From Phoebastria nigripes (lineage: Eukaryota > Chordata > Aves > Procellariiformes > Diomedeidae): a stretch of 64,000 nt of DNA. Below are positions 1 through 10,525 of this stretch, one piece after another. The stretch is taken from NCBI GenBank assembly GCA_035582835.1, contig JAYKAV010003266.1, positions 3,180,368 to 3,244,367 of the forward strand, in the 5' to 3' direction. Below the pieces are notes generated by a model. The model saw only the letters and a program-made list of their open reading frames with translations. It did no database searches and was not told where the DNA came from. The position numbers were made by a program, and so were the translations under genes. Position 1 is the stretch's first letter. Each line of letters begins with the position of its first letter.

Positions 1-60
1 CAGTCCATTGCCTGGGGCATCTTGCCCTGCTCTGGCAAGGCATGTGTTTAAATGTGTTAC

Positions 61-236
61 CTTGAATGATGATGCGGCCCTGGTAGGTGTCTCTCCCTTT
101 GATGTTTTCAGCCTCACACTCATAAGTGCCTTCATCCTCAAAGCCAACATCCTGGATCTGCAAGAGGGGCTCGCTGCCGATCCACTTGGAGGACTGCGAG
201 CCATCCAGCTTCCTCCACTTTATCCGAGGAACAGGG
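61..236 (-). CDS. CNTN2: CNTN2 coding exon: second half of Ig3
   Basis: This 176-bp exon encodes residues 262-319 and begins [14 protein letters not shown], the C strand of Ig3 with its core Trp. It continues to the F-strand signature [11 protein letters not shown], whose Cys301 pairs with Cys256 in the previous exon, and ends YQGRIIIQ. The acceptor is TTACTTTTACATAG just above 236 and the donor is GTAACA at 60-55. The first base completes the split Asn261 codon, and the exon leaves phase 1 for the next exon off the left edge. Confidence 0.95.
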
Positions 237-517
237 CTATGTAAAAGTAAATCTGGTGAAGGCCAGCTCTCGGGTACCCCATGCTGCATCACAGCGTAGT
301 GTAACTCAATCCCCATTTAGCCACCCAGGTCCCATCCCAGCTGGGCCTTGGCCAGCAGGACAGATGGCTTTAGCCAGTTCCTCCCTCCTCCTATCCTCCC
401 TCCATCTCTGGTCTACAGTAGACCCGTTGAAGAGAGGAGTTGTGAAAGTTGCAGGTTCTGCGATGCCCCCCCCCCGCCCCCCGTCGCGAGCCTGAGCGAC
501 ACAGACGCTGCACTCAC
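237..517 (-). other. CNTN2: CNTN2 intron within Ig3
   Basis: This 281-bp intron splits the Ig3 domain. It contains a C-rich run near 466-482 on the plus strand (a G-run in the transcript). I see nothing else in it. Confidence 0.85.
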
Positions 518-617
518 TTTCCAAAGGCAAAACACTCCAAAGTCACCATCTGCCCAGCCAGAGCGTAGGTGTCTGCAGGAAACCTGGCTTTTATACTGGG
601 TGCATACTGCCTGGCAT
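518..617 (-). CDS. CNTN2: CNTN2 coding exon: first half of Ig3
   Basis: This 100-bp exon encodes residues 229-260, [20 protein letters not shown] followed by [12 protein letters not shown]. It holds the Ig2-Ig3 linker and the B strand of Ig3 with Cys256. It begins by completing a split Asp codon (GAG G|AT) and ends with AA of a split Asn codon. The acceptor is CCTTTCAACAG and the donor is GTGAGT. The exon is too short and its frame too broken to stand out as an open reading frame, but its phases fit both neighbours exactly. Confidence 0.95.
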
Positions 618-1207
618 CTGTTGAAAGGAAAGCACTGTTGAGGAGTTCTGGATGACTTTAAAATGGCACATGTGAGGTCCTAAAGGGCAGAGGTACCCAC
701 AAGGTAACACTACTTTCCAAAATCTTTGTGCGTTTGGATAAGGCAACAGAGGCTAAGCTTCATTTTCTTTTTAAAAACAGCTCTTACTAAAGTCTCTAAA
801 AACCTCTTTATAACATCTCAGGACTGTTTCTCCTTAATGTCCTACCTGCTTAACTCCCTTCGCCCTGCCCAAGAGGTATCTTTAGCTGCACTTCTGCAAG
901 GTCACCAAAAGCAGAGGAGAGTAGTTTCAGGGATATGTGTGCCTGCACAGGCTGCACCTTGTTTCTCTCTTACAAACAGAGAAACCCCATGGATGGGGTT
1001 TGTAGCTGCAGAAGCAGCGAAGCCTGGAGAGAGGGCTGCTTCCCCCAGGTTCCAGCCAATTAATATTTTTGTAAGCTCTTAAGCTNCCCTGAGAGGCTGG
1101 TGGGTGATTTGTGCACTGCTGGAGTCCTGTGGAGCCCGAGTGCTTTGCGGTGGCTTGTTAATTTTGTATTTTGCCCAGTCCCTTTATGATAATCCAAGAG
1201 CCCTGAC
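618..1207 (-). other. CNTN2: CNTN2 intron between Ig2 and Ig3
   Basis: A 590-bp intron bounded by a GTCAGG donor and a CAACAG acceptor. I see no repeat, RNA or coding sequence in it. One undetermined base is at 1086. Confidence 0.85.
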
Positions 1208-1417
1208 CCTCTGCAGCGAGGCTGAGCCGGGAGAACTTGCTGAAAACACTCTTGGTGATGAAGTCGATGTGGCTGGTGGCAAAGCATGAATAGTTCCCCA
1301 GGTCGGAAGCCTCTGTCTTGGCAATGTAAAGGTTTCCNGTGGTCTGAGAGACGAAACGCCTTCCATCAGCTGGGATGAAATTGGGAAACTCATTCAGGAG
1401 CCATCGATAGGATAAGC
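1208..1417 (-). CDS. CNTN2: CNTN2 coding exon: most of Ig2
   Basis: This 210-bp exon encodes residues 159-227, from [20 protein letters not shown] to SRLSLAAE. It carries the Ig2 core Trp (SYRW), the F-strand motif DLGNYSCFA with Cys202, and an N-glycosylation sequon NYS at residue 199. The acceptor is CTTTTCCCCACAG and the donor GTCAGG is somewhat weak. The N at 1338 falls at the third position of an ACN codon, so residue 184 is Thr whatever the base. Confidence 0.96.
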
Positions 1418-1743
1418 CTGTGGGGAAAAGAAAAAGGAATAAACTGCACAAGTTGCCTGTGTCCTCTCAGGTGGGACCAAACCAAGCAGGCTGTCTTCTA
1501 GACCAGTCTAAGCTGAAGTTGGTCGTTGGATGGTACTTGTTTTCTCCATGTGCTAAGTCCTGTCTCTGTTTTGTTGCTTTACAGAGCCTGAATTAAAAAC
1601 AAATTTGCTTCCCTAAAATTCCCAAAGAAAAGCAAGGAGTGATTCACATGTCTGGGAATCCCTTGCTGCGTTTCATCTCTCCACCTGGCACCAGCAGTGC
1701 TGCTAATCCCTGCTAGTAGCAATTCTGAAATGCAAACCCTTAC
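1418..1743 (-). other. CNTN2: CNTN2 intron within Ig2
   Basis: A 326-bp intron bounded by a GTAAGG donor and a CCCACAG acceptor. I see nothing else in it. Confidence 0.85.
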
Positions 1744-1839
1744 CTGGGTAATGGGGAGGAGGGCTGCAGGCGAACATCACTCCCCAGCCTTCTGTAATCT
1801 TCACGGGGTCTCGCTCTTCTGCAGAGAATTCCTGCAAAA
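1744..1839 (-). CDS. CNTN2: CNTN2 coding exon: start of Ig2
   Basis: This 96-bp exon encodes residues 127-157, including [20 protein letters not shown] and [11 protein letters not shown]. It forms the Ig1-Ig2 linker and the B strand of Ig2 with Cys150. A second AG lies 8 bases inside the exon (TTTTGCAG). I chose the outer acceptor (GTTTAG) because only it restores the conserved FLQEF and keeps the frame with the previous exon. The donor is GTAAGG. Confidence 0.93.
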
Positions 1840-2160
1840 CTAAACATGCAAAGTGAAACCTGTCNATGGATGAAGAAAACTGCTGGAGGAATTACTGTAT
1901 TTTATCTCCCCCTCCACAGGCTGGTCTTTTCAGTGGTTGTACAGAGGGAGATCCAAAAATATTACTGACTTTTTTCCATAGTGCATCAAATTTCTACTGT
2001 ACCTCCATGTTAATGGAAAGTGCCAGGGGATTTGTGATGATGTTGGGTACCATGCACCGGAGAGCTTCTCTCCAACCTTTATTAATGCGAGCAGGGGGGC
2101 TCAGTTTCCCCCCAGCATAACTGTGGCTGCATTTCATTTACCTTGAGAAGACAAACTTAC
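1840..2160 (-). other. CNTN2: CNTN2 intron between Ig1 and Ig2
   Basis: A 321-bp intron with a GTAAGT donor. It contains one N at 1865 and otherwise nothing recognisable. Confidence 0.85.
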
Positions 2161-2336
2161 AGCCAAAGCGGAGGGAGGCTTCCCTGCTGACGACCGTGCC
2201 CCTGGAATTAGATGCCACGCATTGGTAGGAGCCAGCATCCTTGGCTTTCACTGGGTTGCTTATCACTAGGTCACCTGCAACCAGCCTGTAACGGGAATCT
2301 GGCTCCATTTTTATCTCTGTGCCATTCATCTTCCAC
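2161..2336 (-). CDS. CNTN2: CNTN2 coding exon: second half of Ig1
   Basis: This 176-bp exon encodes residues 68-125. It starts [20 protein letters not shown], runs through the F strand [13 protein letters not shown] (Cys106) and ends at REASLRFG. An N-glycosylation sequon NGT lies near the start. The first base completes Arg67, and the last T begins the Phe codon completed by the next exon. The acceptor is CTCTTGGCAG and the donor is GTAAGT. Confidence 0.96.
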
Positions 2337-2628
2337 CTGCCAAGAGCAAGCGTAAAGAAGTGAGAGAGGGGTCAATACTCATTGCACCTGTGTGCTTGCG
2401 TGGTGCCTTGTAGGAGGCTGTGCTTGGTTTTTTTNCTAGCTGTGGTGTGTTGGGATTTGAGTTAGATTTATGTCTGGTCTGTGACCTGGGTGGGATGTAC
2501 GTCATGTGTAGACGAGGAGGCTGATTCTCATGTTAGTGATTTTCTTTATATAAAAGTGGAGAATGGAAAGCAAAATTCTTGATGGTTGTGTCCCAGTCCT
2601 GGTACAGAGGGAGAGCAGGCGAGCTCAC
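2337..2628 (-). other. CNTN2: CNTN2 intron within Ig1
   Basis: A 292-bp intron bounded by a GTGAGC donor and a GGCAG acceptor. One N is at 2435. I see nothing else in it. Confidence 0.85.
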
Positions 2629-2773
2629 CTGTAGGTTGCAGGAGGACTGGCTCTTGCTCGGCAAGCCAGCGTGACTTTCTCTTCTGCTGAGCCTTCAGGG
2701 AAGAGGGTGTGGACAGGCTGCTCTTCAAACACGGGCCCATAGCTCCTTGTGCTACTCTGTGCTTGGCACCAAA
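2629..2773 (-). CDS. CNTN2: CNTN2 coding exon: end of signal peptide and first half of Ig1
   Basis: This 145-bp exon encodes residues 20-66. [20 protein letters not shown] finishes the signal peptide and gives the mature N-terminus. [17 protein letters not shown] is the Ig1 B-C region with Cys56. The open frame visible by eye here, starting FGAKHRVAQ, is the wrong frame. The right one is set by the signal exon, which supplies the first base of Val19, and by the next exon, which completes Arg67. The acceptor is CCTCTCTTGCAG. Confidence 0.94.
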
Positions 2774-5700
2774 CTGCAAGAGAGGGAAAACCTGCTCAGC
2801 TCAATTTAGCTTTTTCTAAAAATTCTCATTTTTAGTTTTTTAGGGTGTCCCTGGCAGCGTCAGGACTGCATATAGAATAAAAGAAGGAGCAATGTGAAAA
2901 TCACAACCTATCTGTCATCACAGCCCAGCCCCAACCATGGCTTTGGGCAGATAACGTGTGTTTCCCACTGAGCATCTCGCACCATCTCTGCCACGTCAGA
3001 GGGACCAGGCGTGCTTAAAGACGTGCAGATGAAGGAGTACTGACACACACCTCTTGGAAAGCCATGCACAGACGAGACTGGAGCTGGCAACCCCTGGATG
3101 CCCTACTTGTCCCTGGCAGTCAGGATGTGCTGGTTCCTCCTCTGTCTGTACAAACTTTGGCTGGTTGGTTCTTCCTCAGTCCTCTCCAGGACAAGGGAGG
3201 AGAGAGAACCTGGATCTTCGCAGTGAGTTCTCAGCTCTGCCACTGCCTCCCTGCACACACATGGCAGATCCCCTCCATCCCTGCGTATGCAACATCATCA
3301 GCTCTTGATGAAGCTCAAACCTGCTTCTTGCTGGTGTGCAAACCACTGCTGCAGGTATCAGTTCTACTTTTGAACTAACAGGATGAGCCTGAAGCTTCCT
3401 CTGTAGTGTTTAGACATGGGTTTGATTGTGATCTTGCTGTCATGAGTATGGCTCAGGCACAGGCACAAGAGGAACATAAGAACCTGCCTGCCTTCTCCTA
3501 TGTTGTGCCTGGGCCACCCTTTGGTGTAGTGATGATGTTTCACTGGAGTGCCAGCTGTCTGCAGTGAGTGACTCTGTGTCTCAGATAAATGGCAGATGCT
3601 GGCAGACCCCCTTCCACACAGGCTTTATGGAAATGGCAGGGCAAATAAGTAAGAACAAAGCAGAAGCTGCCTGGAAATCTCTTAACTGCAGAAGCGGCTA
3701 GTGGGATAACGATCACCAGCAACTCTGTTCTCTCCCAGGCACCCTGAGAAGTGCCTGTCCCTTAGAAGGGATGGAGCTACCTCAAGGCAGTGTGCTCCCA
3801 GCACAGTCCCTCTCTGCCTCTGCAGTGATAAGTTTGGAGATGCTTAGCTAGCCCCAGGATCATTCCATGCTTTGTAATTGAATTAATAACTGTCTTAAAA
3901 CTGCCATGCCAACCAGCAATCTGTTTCCTTCCCTACAGTACACAGCATGGTCACTAGTTAAATTAAGTGACTCCAGTAAGTGTGATGTTTTATGCAAGAG
4001 TAACTTCCAGCAGGGAATGGCCAGCTAAGCTCTCCTGGGCTCAGGGGAAGCAGCCCTTTACCTGTAGCTCCTGGGGTTTGTCTCATGTTCCGGCTGCTCT
4101 TGCATGTGGAGATGAGGGTGAGATGGGAGAGGGGCTCCACTAATTGGCTCAGTTGGGTTCAGAGCAGCTGTCGGCTGCTCCTTGNGTCCGAGCATCAGCC
4201 AATTACCCGGGCCCTTGGCTCCGGCAGCAGGGATGTGCTGCTGCAAGTGAGCTGCATGCAGGCAGGAGCCTGATGGTCCCTGGTGTCACACAGGGGAGAG
4301 GGACTGTAGCCTGTGTCTAATACTTTGGAATAAGAGAAAAGCAGCGTTTTGAGGGTTGTATTCCTTCCAAATCGGTGTAGGTGCCATTTTCCTTCTAGAA
4401 TAGTTATATTCACAAACGAGAAGCTTGTGTAAGCTGGAAATCTTCTCTCAGTTGGGTCAGCAATGGCTGTGCTGAGCAAGTCTCAGCTGGAAATAACTCT
4501 GCTGACCAGCAGGTAAAATAATCATGAGTTAATGGAGAATTAATAAGAAAGTAGTGTATTAATTGTGTTCGGATAGATGGTAGTGAATGGATTAAGGTTT
4601 AACAGCTTTACATTTTGAGATTAATAGGTAGCATATGGTAAATAATTTCTATTTATTTAACAAATAAAATATATATTATTAACACTCACATGCATGCTTT
4701 TTCTCATGGGATGCTCTTTCCCAATCAAGCCAAATTACGCTAATCATCCCTTCTGATTCCACCCAGAGTCTGCACCCCGTTGCTATCCACTGCTGTCCCT
4801 TTTTCTCTGCCAAGGTTATGGACTACAACTGTCAGGCATTGATTTTTCTCAAATGTAATCAATGCCAGAAGTTCGGATGAGTTTTTATCTACAGTTCCAA
4901 GGTGTCTGGTTGGTGTTAGGGGTGAAATGCCTGGATCTCACTCATTAAGCAAAACAATGGTTAGATTAAAGTAATAATTAAACAGTTACAAGTTCAGGAT
5001 ATGGTTAGAACTAAGAACTGAGAGCAAAGCAGAGTGGCAAATCTCAGTACCTCTGAGACTGATCGTCTGGGCTACTTCTGTCACCCCGGAACTCTCATTT
5101 TTAATGTTACTGAAACAGGTACCTTCCTTGGGCTCTATCATTTGGGTAGCGGGGAGAAGACAAACACAAAATAAAGGTCTTCTTGCCTGCAAGCCAAATT
5201 TGCAAGAAGCAGAGTGACCTGCTCAGAATTGGGCATGCCTTATGCAGCCCTACTTTCTGTGTTAAAATCCAGCTAGGAGAACAGAAATTATGGTTAATGT
5301 GCTGCTACGCCTCTCTAGAACAACATTCATTATTAGGAAAAATAAATATTAACACCAAAATAAATAGGAATAGGTGAAAGTGGAACATCTGAAAATTAAG
5401 ATTTGGAAAAACAGCTGCAGAAACGCTTGAAGATTTCACGTAGCGCTCCAAGAGTGACTTGTGCTGTTGCTTGGGAGAGAAAAATACTGTATCATGAAAT
5501 ACACCACCAAGGACATAGCAGTCTCTGTGAGTATAAAAAAGGTCCCAAACTTTATACCAGATATTGCTGGAATAGACAAAACTCAAACCTCATCTCCTGT
5601 GCCACTGCAGTGAGCAGGGAGGTGACTGCCAGTGCCTCCCTCGTGCAGTGGTGCTGGCCCATTTCTGGCTTTTGTGTTATTATGAGTATTTGGAATATAC

Positions 5701-7280
5701 TGAAAGTCAGACCTGGAAAGCCCAGGTGTCCAGGAGGCTGAACGCTTTCCCTTTGTGCTGAGCCTCGCACTAGCTTTGGAGACCAGGAAATGATAAATGT
5801 CTCAGTTGAACGTTTTCCAAGATGTATTCCAGTTTACGAGGACATCAGCAGCAATCCCTTTATTGAGCACAGGCACCATAGCCATAGCTCCAGAGTACTG
5901 ACCACAGCCTGAAGCATTGGCACGTGGGGAGCTGGGCAATTAATTGGTTTTATAGGAAATCTGAACACACACATGTGCACAAAATCAAAGCGGTTATTTT
6001 TGAAGAGCAGCTCTCTGAGGAACAGAGGGTTATTTTTAATGAGAAGCTTTCTGAGGAACAAAGGGACAGCGCTTTGGCTAGCCTTAGATTTCAAGATTTT
6101 CCATGCCTTTTACTGAATAAAGAAAGGCCAGAGAGATTTTTAGACTTTCCTGACAGCCTTGTTCATTAGAGAGTCATCTCTGTGCGCTTCATAAGCTTTA
6201 AACCTTTACCTATATCGCTGGGAAGTCATCCTTTTGGTGATAGGGCTGAGGGAGGGGTGACATTGCCAACCCAACTCCCCAGGGCTGGAGCGGACACTCT
6301 GGAGTGTCACTCCCACTCTGGAGTGTTTCCTTGAGCCTCATCTATAGCTGGCATTTTTTTGTCCCTGGTCCCTTGCTTGTGTTCCCAGTGAGGATTTCTC
6401 TCTGTCCCAGCTGGCTCCTGAGACTCATTGCATCATCAGACAAAGGTCAAGAGAAAATAACCCCTCACAGGCTTACAGTGAGTCATTTTTTGTGGGCTCA
6501 GCTTGGATGGGGAGCAAGTTGCATGAACTCAGCTGGTTAATGGGAGCGCCCAACTCCATCTTGCTGCCTCTACCAGATTTGGGTCAGACCAATTGCCAAA
6601 CAGGCTAATTGCCTCCCAATCTAGGGCAGCCACCCCTCCCTCTGCCTCCTCGGGGATCCAGAGAACATTAAAAGGTAATTAGATATTTATAAGGACAGGC
6701 GAACAGTCTCTGCCTGGGATGATGAATTAGCTTGAAGACATTATCTAATTCTCAGTTGTCTGAAATGAAATGTCTCCCTGCTGAAAAGGGACCTTCAGAG
6801 TGCAGCCTGAGACCCCCTGAGATCCAGAAATGGTCCCCGATGAATGGGGGAGTCTTTGCAGTCAGGGTATGGCCAAAAAGCCATCCCTAGAAAAATGGGG
6901 AGGCGAAGTGGCTTTGCCATGAGCGAGTCCTGCTGGCAGGAGAAAATTCCTCCTTGTGCCGAGGCCAGGACAAGCCCGGGCAGCACGGGCTGCAGAGGGG
7001 CACTGGTCCTGCCAAGGCTTTCCCTGAGGATCTGCATCTCCTGCATTTCACTTAAATTTGAATTTAGAAAGGAGGTGACTTGTATGTCAACCATTCCTGT
7101 CCTCTTTCTTGAGTGGTACAAAGAGAGGTTAGACGTAGCACAGACACATCCCCTGGTTGCATAAACCGCCCGGGAGAATCAGGCTTCAGCATCGCTGCAG
7201 CTGCAAAAGCCCTGTGCAGAGCACGGAGGGGTGCGTCCCACGGAAACCTCCGGGCTGGAGAGGCGAGGGGCTGCTCTTAC
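2774..7280 (-). other. CNTN2: CNTN2 intron 2
   Basis: A 4.5-kb intron between the signal-peptide exon and the Ig1 exon. It holds a 36-bp tandem duplication at 5992-6063, listed separately, and AT-rich stretches near 4500-4690. I found no exon-like block with a matching phase. Confidence 0.8.
5992..6063. repeat. Imperfect 36-bp tandem duplication
   Basis: Two adjacent 36-bp units, 5992-6027 and 6028-6063, both start GGTTATTTTT and share CTGAGGAACA. They differ at about 5 positions, which suggests an old duplication. The unit length is a multiple of three, so a plus-strand reading gives a 12-residue repeat (VIF..LSEEQR), but nothing supports translation of this intronic sequence. Confidence 0.85.
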
Positions 7281-7401
7281 CCAGAAAGGTGACGACAGCT
7301 AGGGATGTGCGGACAAATCCAGCGGTGCCTCCCATCCTGCGCCTCTGGCCGGGTTACGGCCTCCGCAGCTGAGCCTTTACGGGTGAGTGGGGACAGCAGC
7401 C
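7281..7401 (-). CDS. CNTN2: CNTN2 exon 2: 5' UTR, start codon and most of the signal peptide
   Basis: Coding sequence runs from the ATG at 7335 down to 7281; bases 7336-7401 are 5' UTR of the same exon. The 18 codons read MGGTAGFVRTSLAVVTFL, and the last base plus the next exon gives Val. The result is a signal peptide with a hydrophobic core (SLAVVTFLVW). The start codon has A at -3 and G at +4, a strong Kozak context. The acceptor is inferred from a clear pyrimidine tract, CTTTCTCTGTCTGTCGCAG, and the donor is GTAAGA. The N-terminal Met-Gly start resembles mammalian CNTN2 from memory. Exact phase continuity with the Ig1 exon is the main support. Confidence 0.85.
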
Positions 7402-10004
7402 CTGCGACAGACAGAGAAAGGAGTTATCTGCAGCGTTTCTGTGGCTCTGCTCGGGGGCCCAGCACCCAGCTGGGCGTCCCCGCTGGCCACCAGCCCAGGG
7501 TCAGAGTCACTCGGGAGCAAACATCCAGCTGCCTAGAGAGGAACACACAGGGGTTTGAAGGAGCTCTTTTTCTTTCTGACATGACAGATCTGGTTGTTCC
7601 TCCTCCCTTACTATCTGCTATTCTTCCTTCCTCCTCCAAAAATAATGCTTCCTTCCTAGCATTTTTTATTAAAAAAACACAAAGCCAGAAGCACACAGGA
7701 TATTGGTAAGGGGGAAGGAGGAAGAAATAATTTCTTCTTGTTATTTTATGAAAAAGGCATCTTTAACTCTTCAGGCAGGCAGTGACTGTCTTTGGGTGTC
7801 ATGCCAGCCCCAAGTCTCTTGTTCTGGAGAGGCTGGAGGGACCCAGCTCATCACCGTGCACTGCACCTCAGCTGCAGAGCATCCCCGCGGTGAGCTCACG
7901 CTTGCAGGGCGGCGTGGAAAGCGAGCGGCACAAAGTGGCTGCACAGGGAGCTCTCCGTGGGGCTGCCTGCAGCCTGCTGGGTCATTTCCTGCTTTTCTTC
8001 CAAGCGTGATGCATTTGAATAGTTAATCAAGAGATAACGGAGCGCCAAGGCGTTTCCTGATGCCGTGAGACACCTTAGTAGGTGGAGCAGTGATTTCCAG
8101 TCCCCTCCACAGACTCCTGTCTTCCAAGAGCTCTCAAAAAGAAAAAAACCCAAACAAAACACCGAGCCGTTTGTGCAGACCCTGGTCCCTGCGTCCCCTG
8201 GCTACACCCACCACGGGACCAGCTTCAGCGCATGCACCTCTTTCCTTGTAACTCCGGCGGGGATGTTGGGCTGGGGTTTTTTTTCCCTCTTTGTTAACAA
8301 TTTGCTTTTGAAACAACACATTGAGGAGCCCCACAGCCTGACGGAGCCTCGTGTTCCCCGGTGCCCTCCCAAACGCACACCCCAGTGAGCTGCTGCTGAG
8401 GGAGATGCCAAGAGCTGGGCTGCTCGTGGGCTGCGAGTGCTGCTTATCCCTCTGCTCCAGCTGGTGCTGCTTCCACTCCTCTCCCTGCCCATCTGTCTGC
8501 CCGAGCAGGCAGTGCTGCTCTTAAGCTCCTCCGAGCAGGGATTAGCTTTCTATCCCATGGGATGCAGCCCCCTGTGCGTTGCTGCTTTAAAAAATGCGGT
8601 GCCCCGCTCATTAATAGCAGCCCTTGAAACGCACCTGAGCAAACAGCGATAGTCCCGTGTTTGCTTCACGTCCTGCCTCCGGGGACCCTGGGTGGGTGGA
8701 ACAGCCACCTGGCCTCTGTGTCCTCACCCAAGGGAGATTTTGCTACCAACACTTGAAAGGGAGGAGATCCCATCCCAAATCCTCCTTGATTTTTATCTCG
8801 CTTGGGTCGGAGGGCTGGATCCCAGCCTCCCGGTCCAGCGCTGAGAGAGCAGAGCCCAGCCTGCTTGCTTGTACCCTGGTTAAATATTTTTTATGTGACA
8901 GGCCCCTAAATAAGGCTGGTGCTTAATTGTACTGCGCGGCCGGGGAGGGAGGACCCCTGCCATAAAGAAATGGCAGCGCCCGGCGGGAGAGGGCCGAGCT
9001 GTGTTACAGACGGGCGACTCGGGGACAAAGCGGAGAAGGGCGTGAGACGCGTTTACATGAGAGCTGCTCCACGCAGTTTGTTCCAGCAGCCCTGAAGTGA
9101 GTCAGTCACATGAAATCACTTGATGTGAATGAGAATCATGCCCCAAATGGTGTCCTGAACCCACGGCCTTTCAGCTAACACTGCCTCATTGTTCCCCTGC
9201 CTTCACCCTCTGCCTGCTTCTCTCTCATGTGTCTTGTGCTCACATCGTAAGCACTTTGGGACAAGGACCAGCTTTTTGCTCGATCTGTTTTGCAGGCAGC
9301 GCTGCGATGTGGGCTTGCAGGCAATGCCAGCACTGCACTAATTAATAAGTTGACTTTTCCAAGTCTCTGCAGTTTGGTTTCTTCACCAGCGTGTTACAAT
9401 GCCCAGGGTTTGTGAAAGGCAGCGAGCCATCGAAGCTCTTCCTACACCCAGCGGCAGCAAATTAAAGTAAGAGTCTTGCTCCATCGCTGCCAGCCCTGTT
9501 TTCTGAGGCTGAGAGTCCTCTGCCTGCGCCCNGGGAGCTGCCTGCGAAGGCACTGCCCGGGTGCAGCTTTGCTTTCCTCTGTTCATTTTTCCTCTCAGTT
9601 TTAAAACAAATAGGAAAGAGTGTGGGAAAGTTGGATTTTGTTATTTTTAATAAGGAGCAGGCAGTGTGAGGAGGTCGGGGACCGCAGTGTTGGCCGTCTG
9701 CCTGCCTTGGGGGCTGGAGGCTTCTCCGGGCTGCTCCTGCCCCTCTGCCGCCTTTCTGGTTTTATCAGCACTTTACACTTTCTGCTGTATGAAATAGAGA
9801 TGCTGCATTTGAGCAAGAGCGAATTGCATCCTGCCTCTCCTGGGTGCTTTCGCCTAAACAAGCAGTGGTCCCAAAGGCTGAGCTGAGATCTGGTCAGGAG
9901 GGAGAGGAGGGTGAGCTGCGATGCCCTTCTGCGGGAATACTTCTGCCAGTGTCCCCCTTCGGCTTCCTTCCCTGCGGCTGAGCAAAGCTGGTATCTTGTA
10001 GAAA

Positions 10005-10075
10005 TTAAGCTGATCTGAATTATTTAATTAGTTATTGATTCATTATTTATGATGTAAACTATAGCTTTGATTCCC
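10005..10075. promoter_or_regulatory. Candidate regulatory island, AT-rich with TAAT cores
   Basis: An abrupt AT-rich stretch within GC-rich intron. It contains TTTAATTAGTTATTGATTC and ATTTATGATG, which resemble overlapping homeodomain and SOX-type cores. Function is inferred from composition only. Confidence 0.25.
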
Positions 10076-10472
10076 AGTTCTGCTGCTGGCTCCAGCTCTG
10101 CAGTTCGTCTCTTTCCACCCCGACCTCCACATCTGCTCTGATCCTTAATGTTCACATCATTTTCTCTTCCTAATTCCTTGTGTCCATCCCTTCCATTGCT
10201 CCAGAATCCCCCTCACACACACAGACGTGTATTTGCTCCTGAAACTTGGGGCCCTTTCCAAAGACGAGACGTGCTGTGCTGCTGCTCTGCGGGCTGAGGT
10301 GGGACAGGGGGAGGCTGAGGGGGCACGGAGAGACGNTGCTGTTTTGCTCTTTTGAATCCAGCCTCAGCCGAGCCTGTGCTTTAACTCCTTTGTAAAAAAT
10401 TAGGAATGTGATATCCAGGGAGAGCGCCAGGTACGATCCCCAGCAAACGAACACGTAAGAGAGAAACAGAGT

Positions 10473-10525
10473 AGAATCATAGAATAGTTTGGGTTGGAAG
10501 GGACCTTTAAAGGTCATCTAGTCTA
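10473..10525 (-). mobile_element. CR1 LINE 3'-end fragment
   Basis: The plus strand reads AGAATCATAGAATAGTTTGG then GTTGGAAGGGACCTTTAAAG. This is the reverse complement of the conserved 3' end of avian CR1 retrotransposons, so the element lies on the minus strand. Only about 50 bp are recognisable and no reverse transcriptase is present. CR1 copies are usually 5'-truncated, and this one is a dead remnant. Confidence 0.88.

Noticed and set aside
2546..2779. Open frame beginning [11 protein letters not shown] over the first Ig1 exon
   Set aside because: It is the wrong frame. Phase from the signal exon and from the next Ig1 exon gives [18 protein letters not shown], which matches axonin-1.
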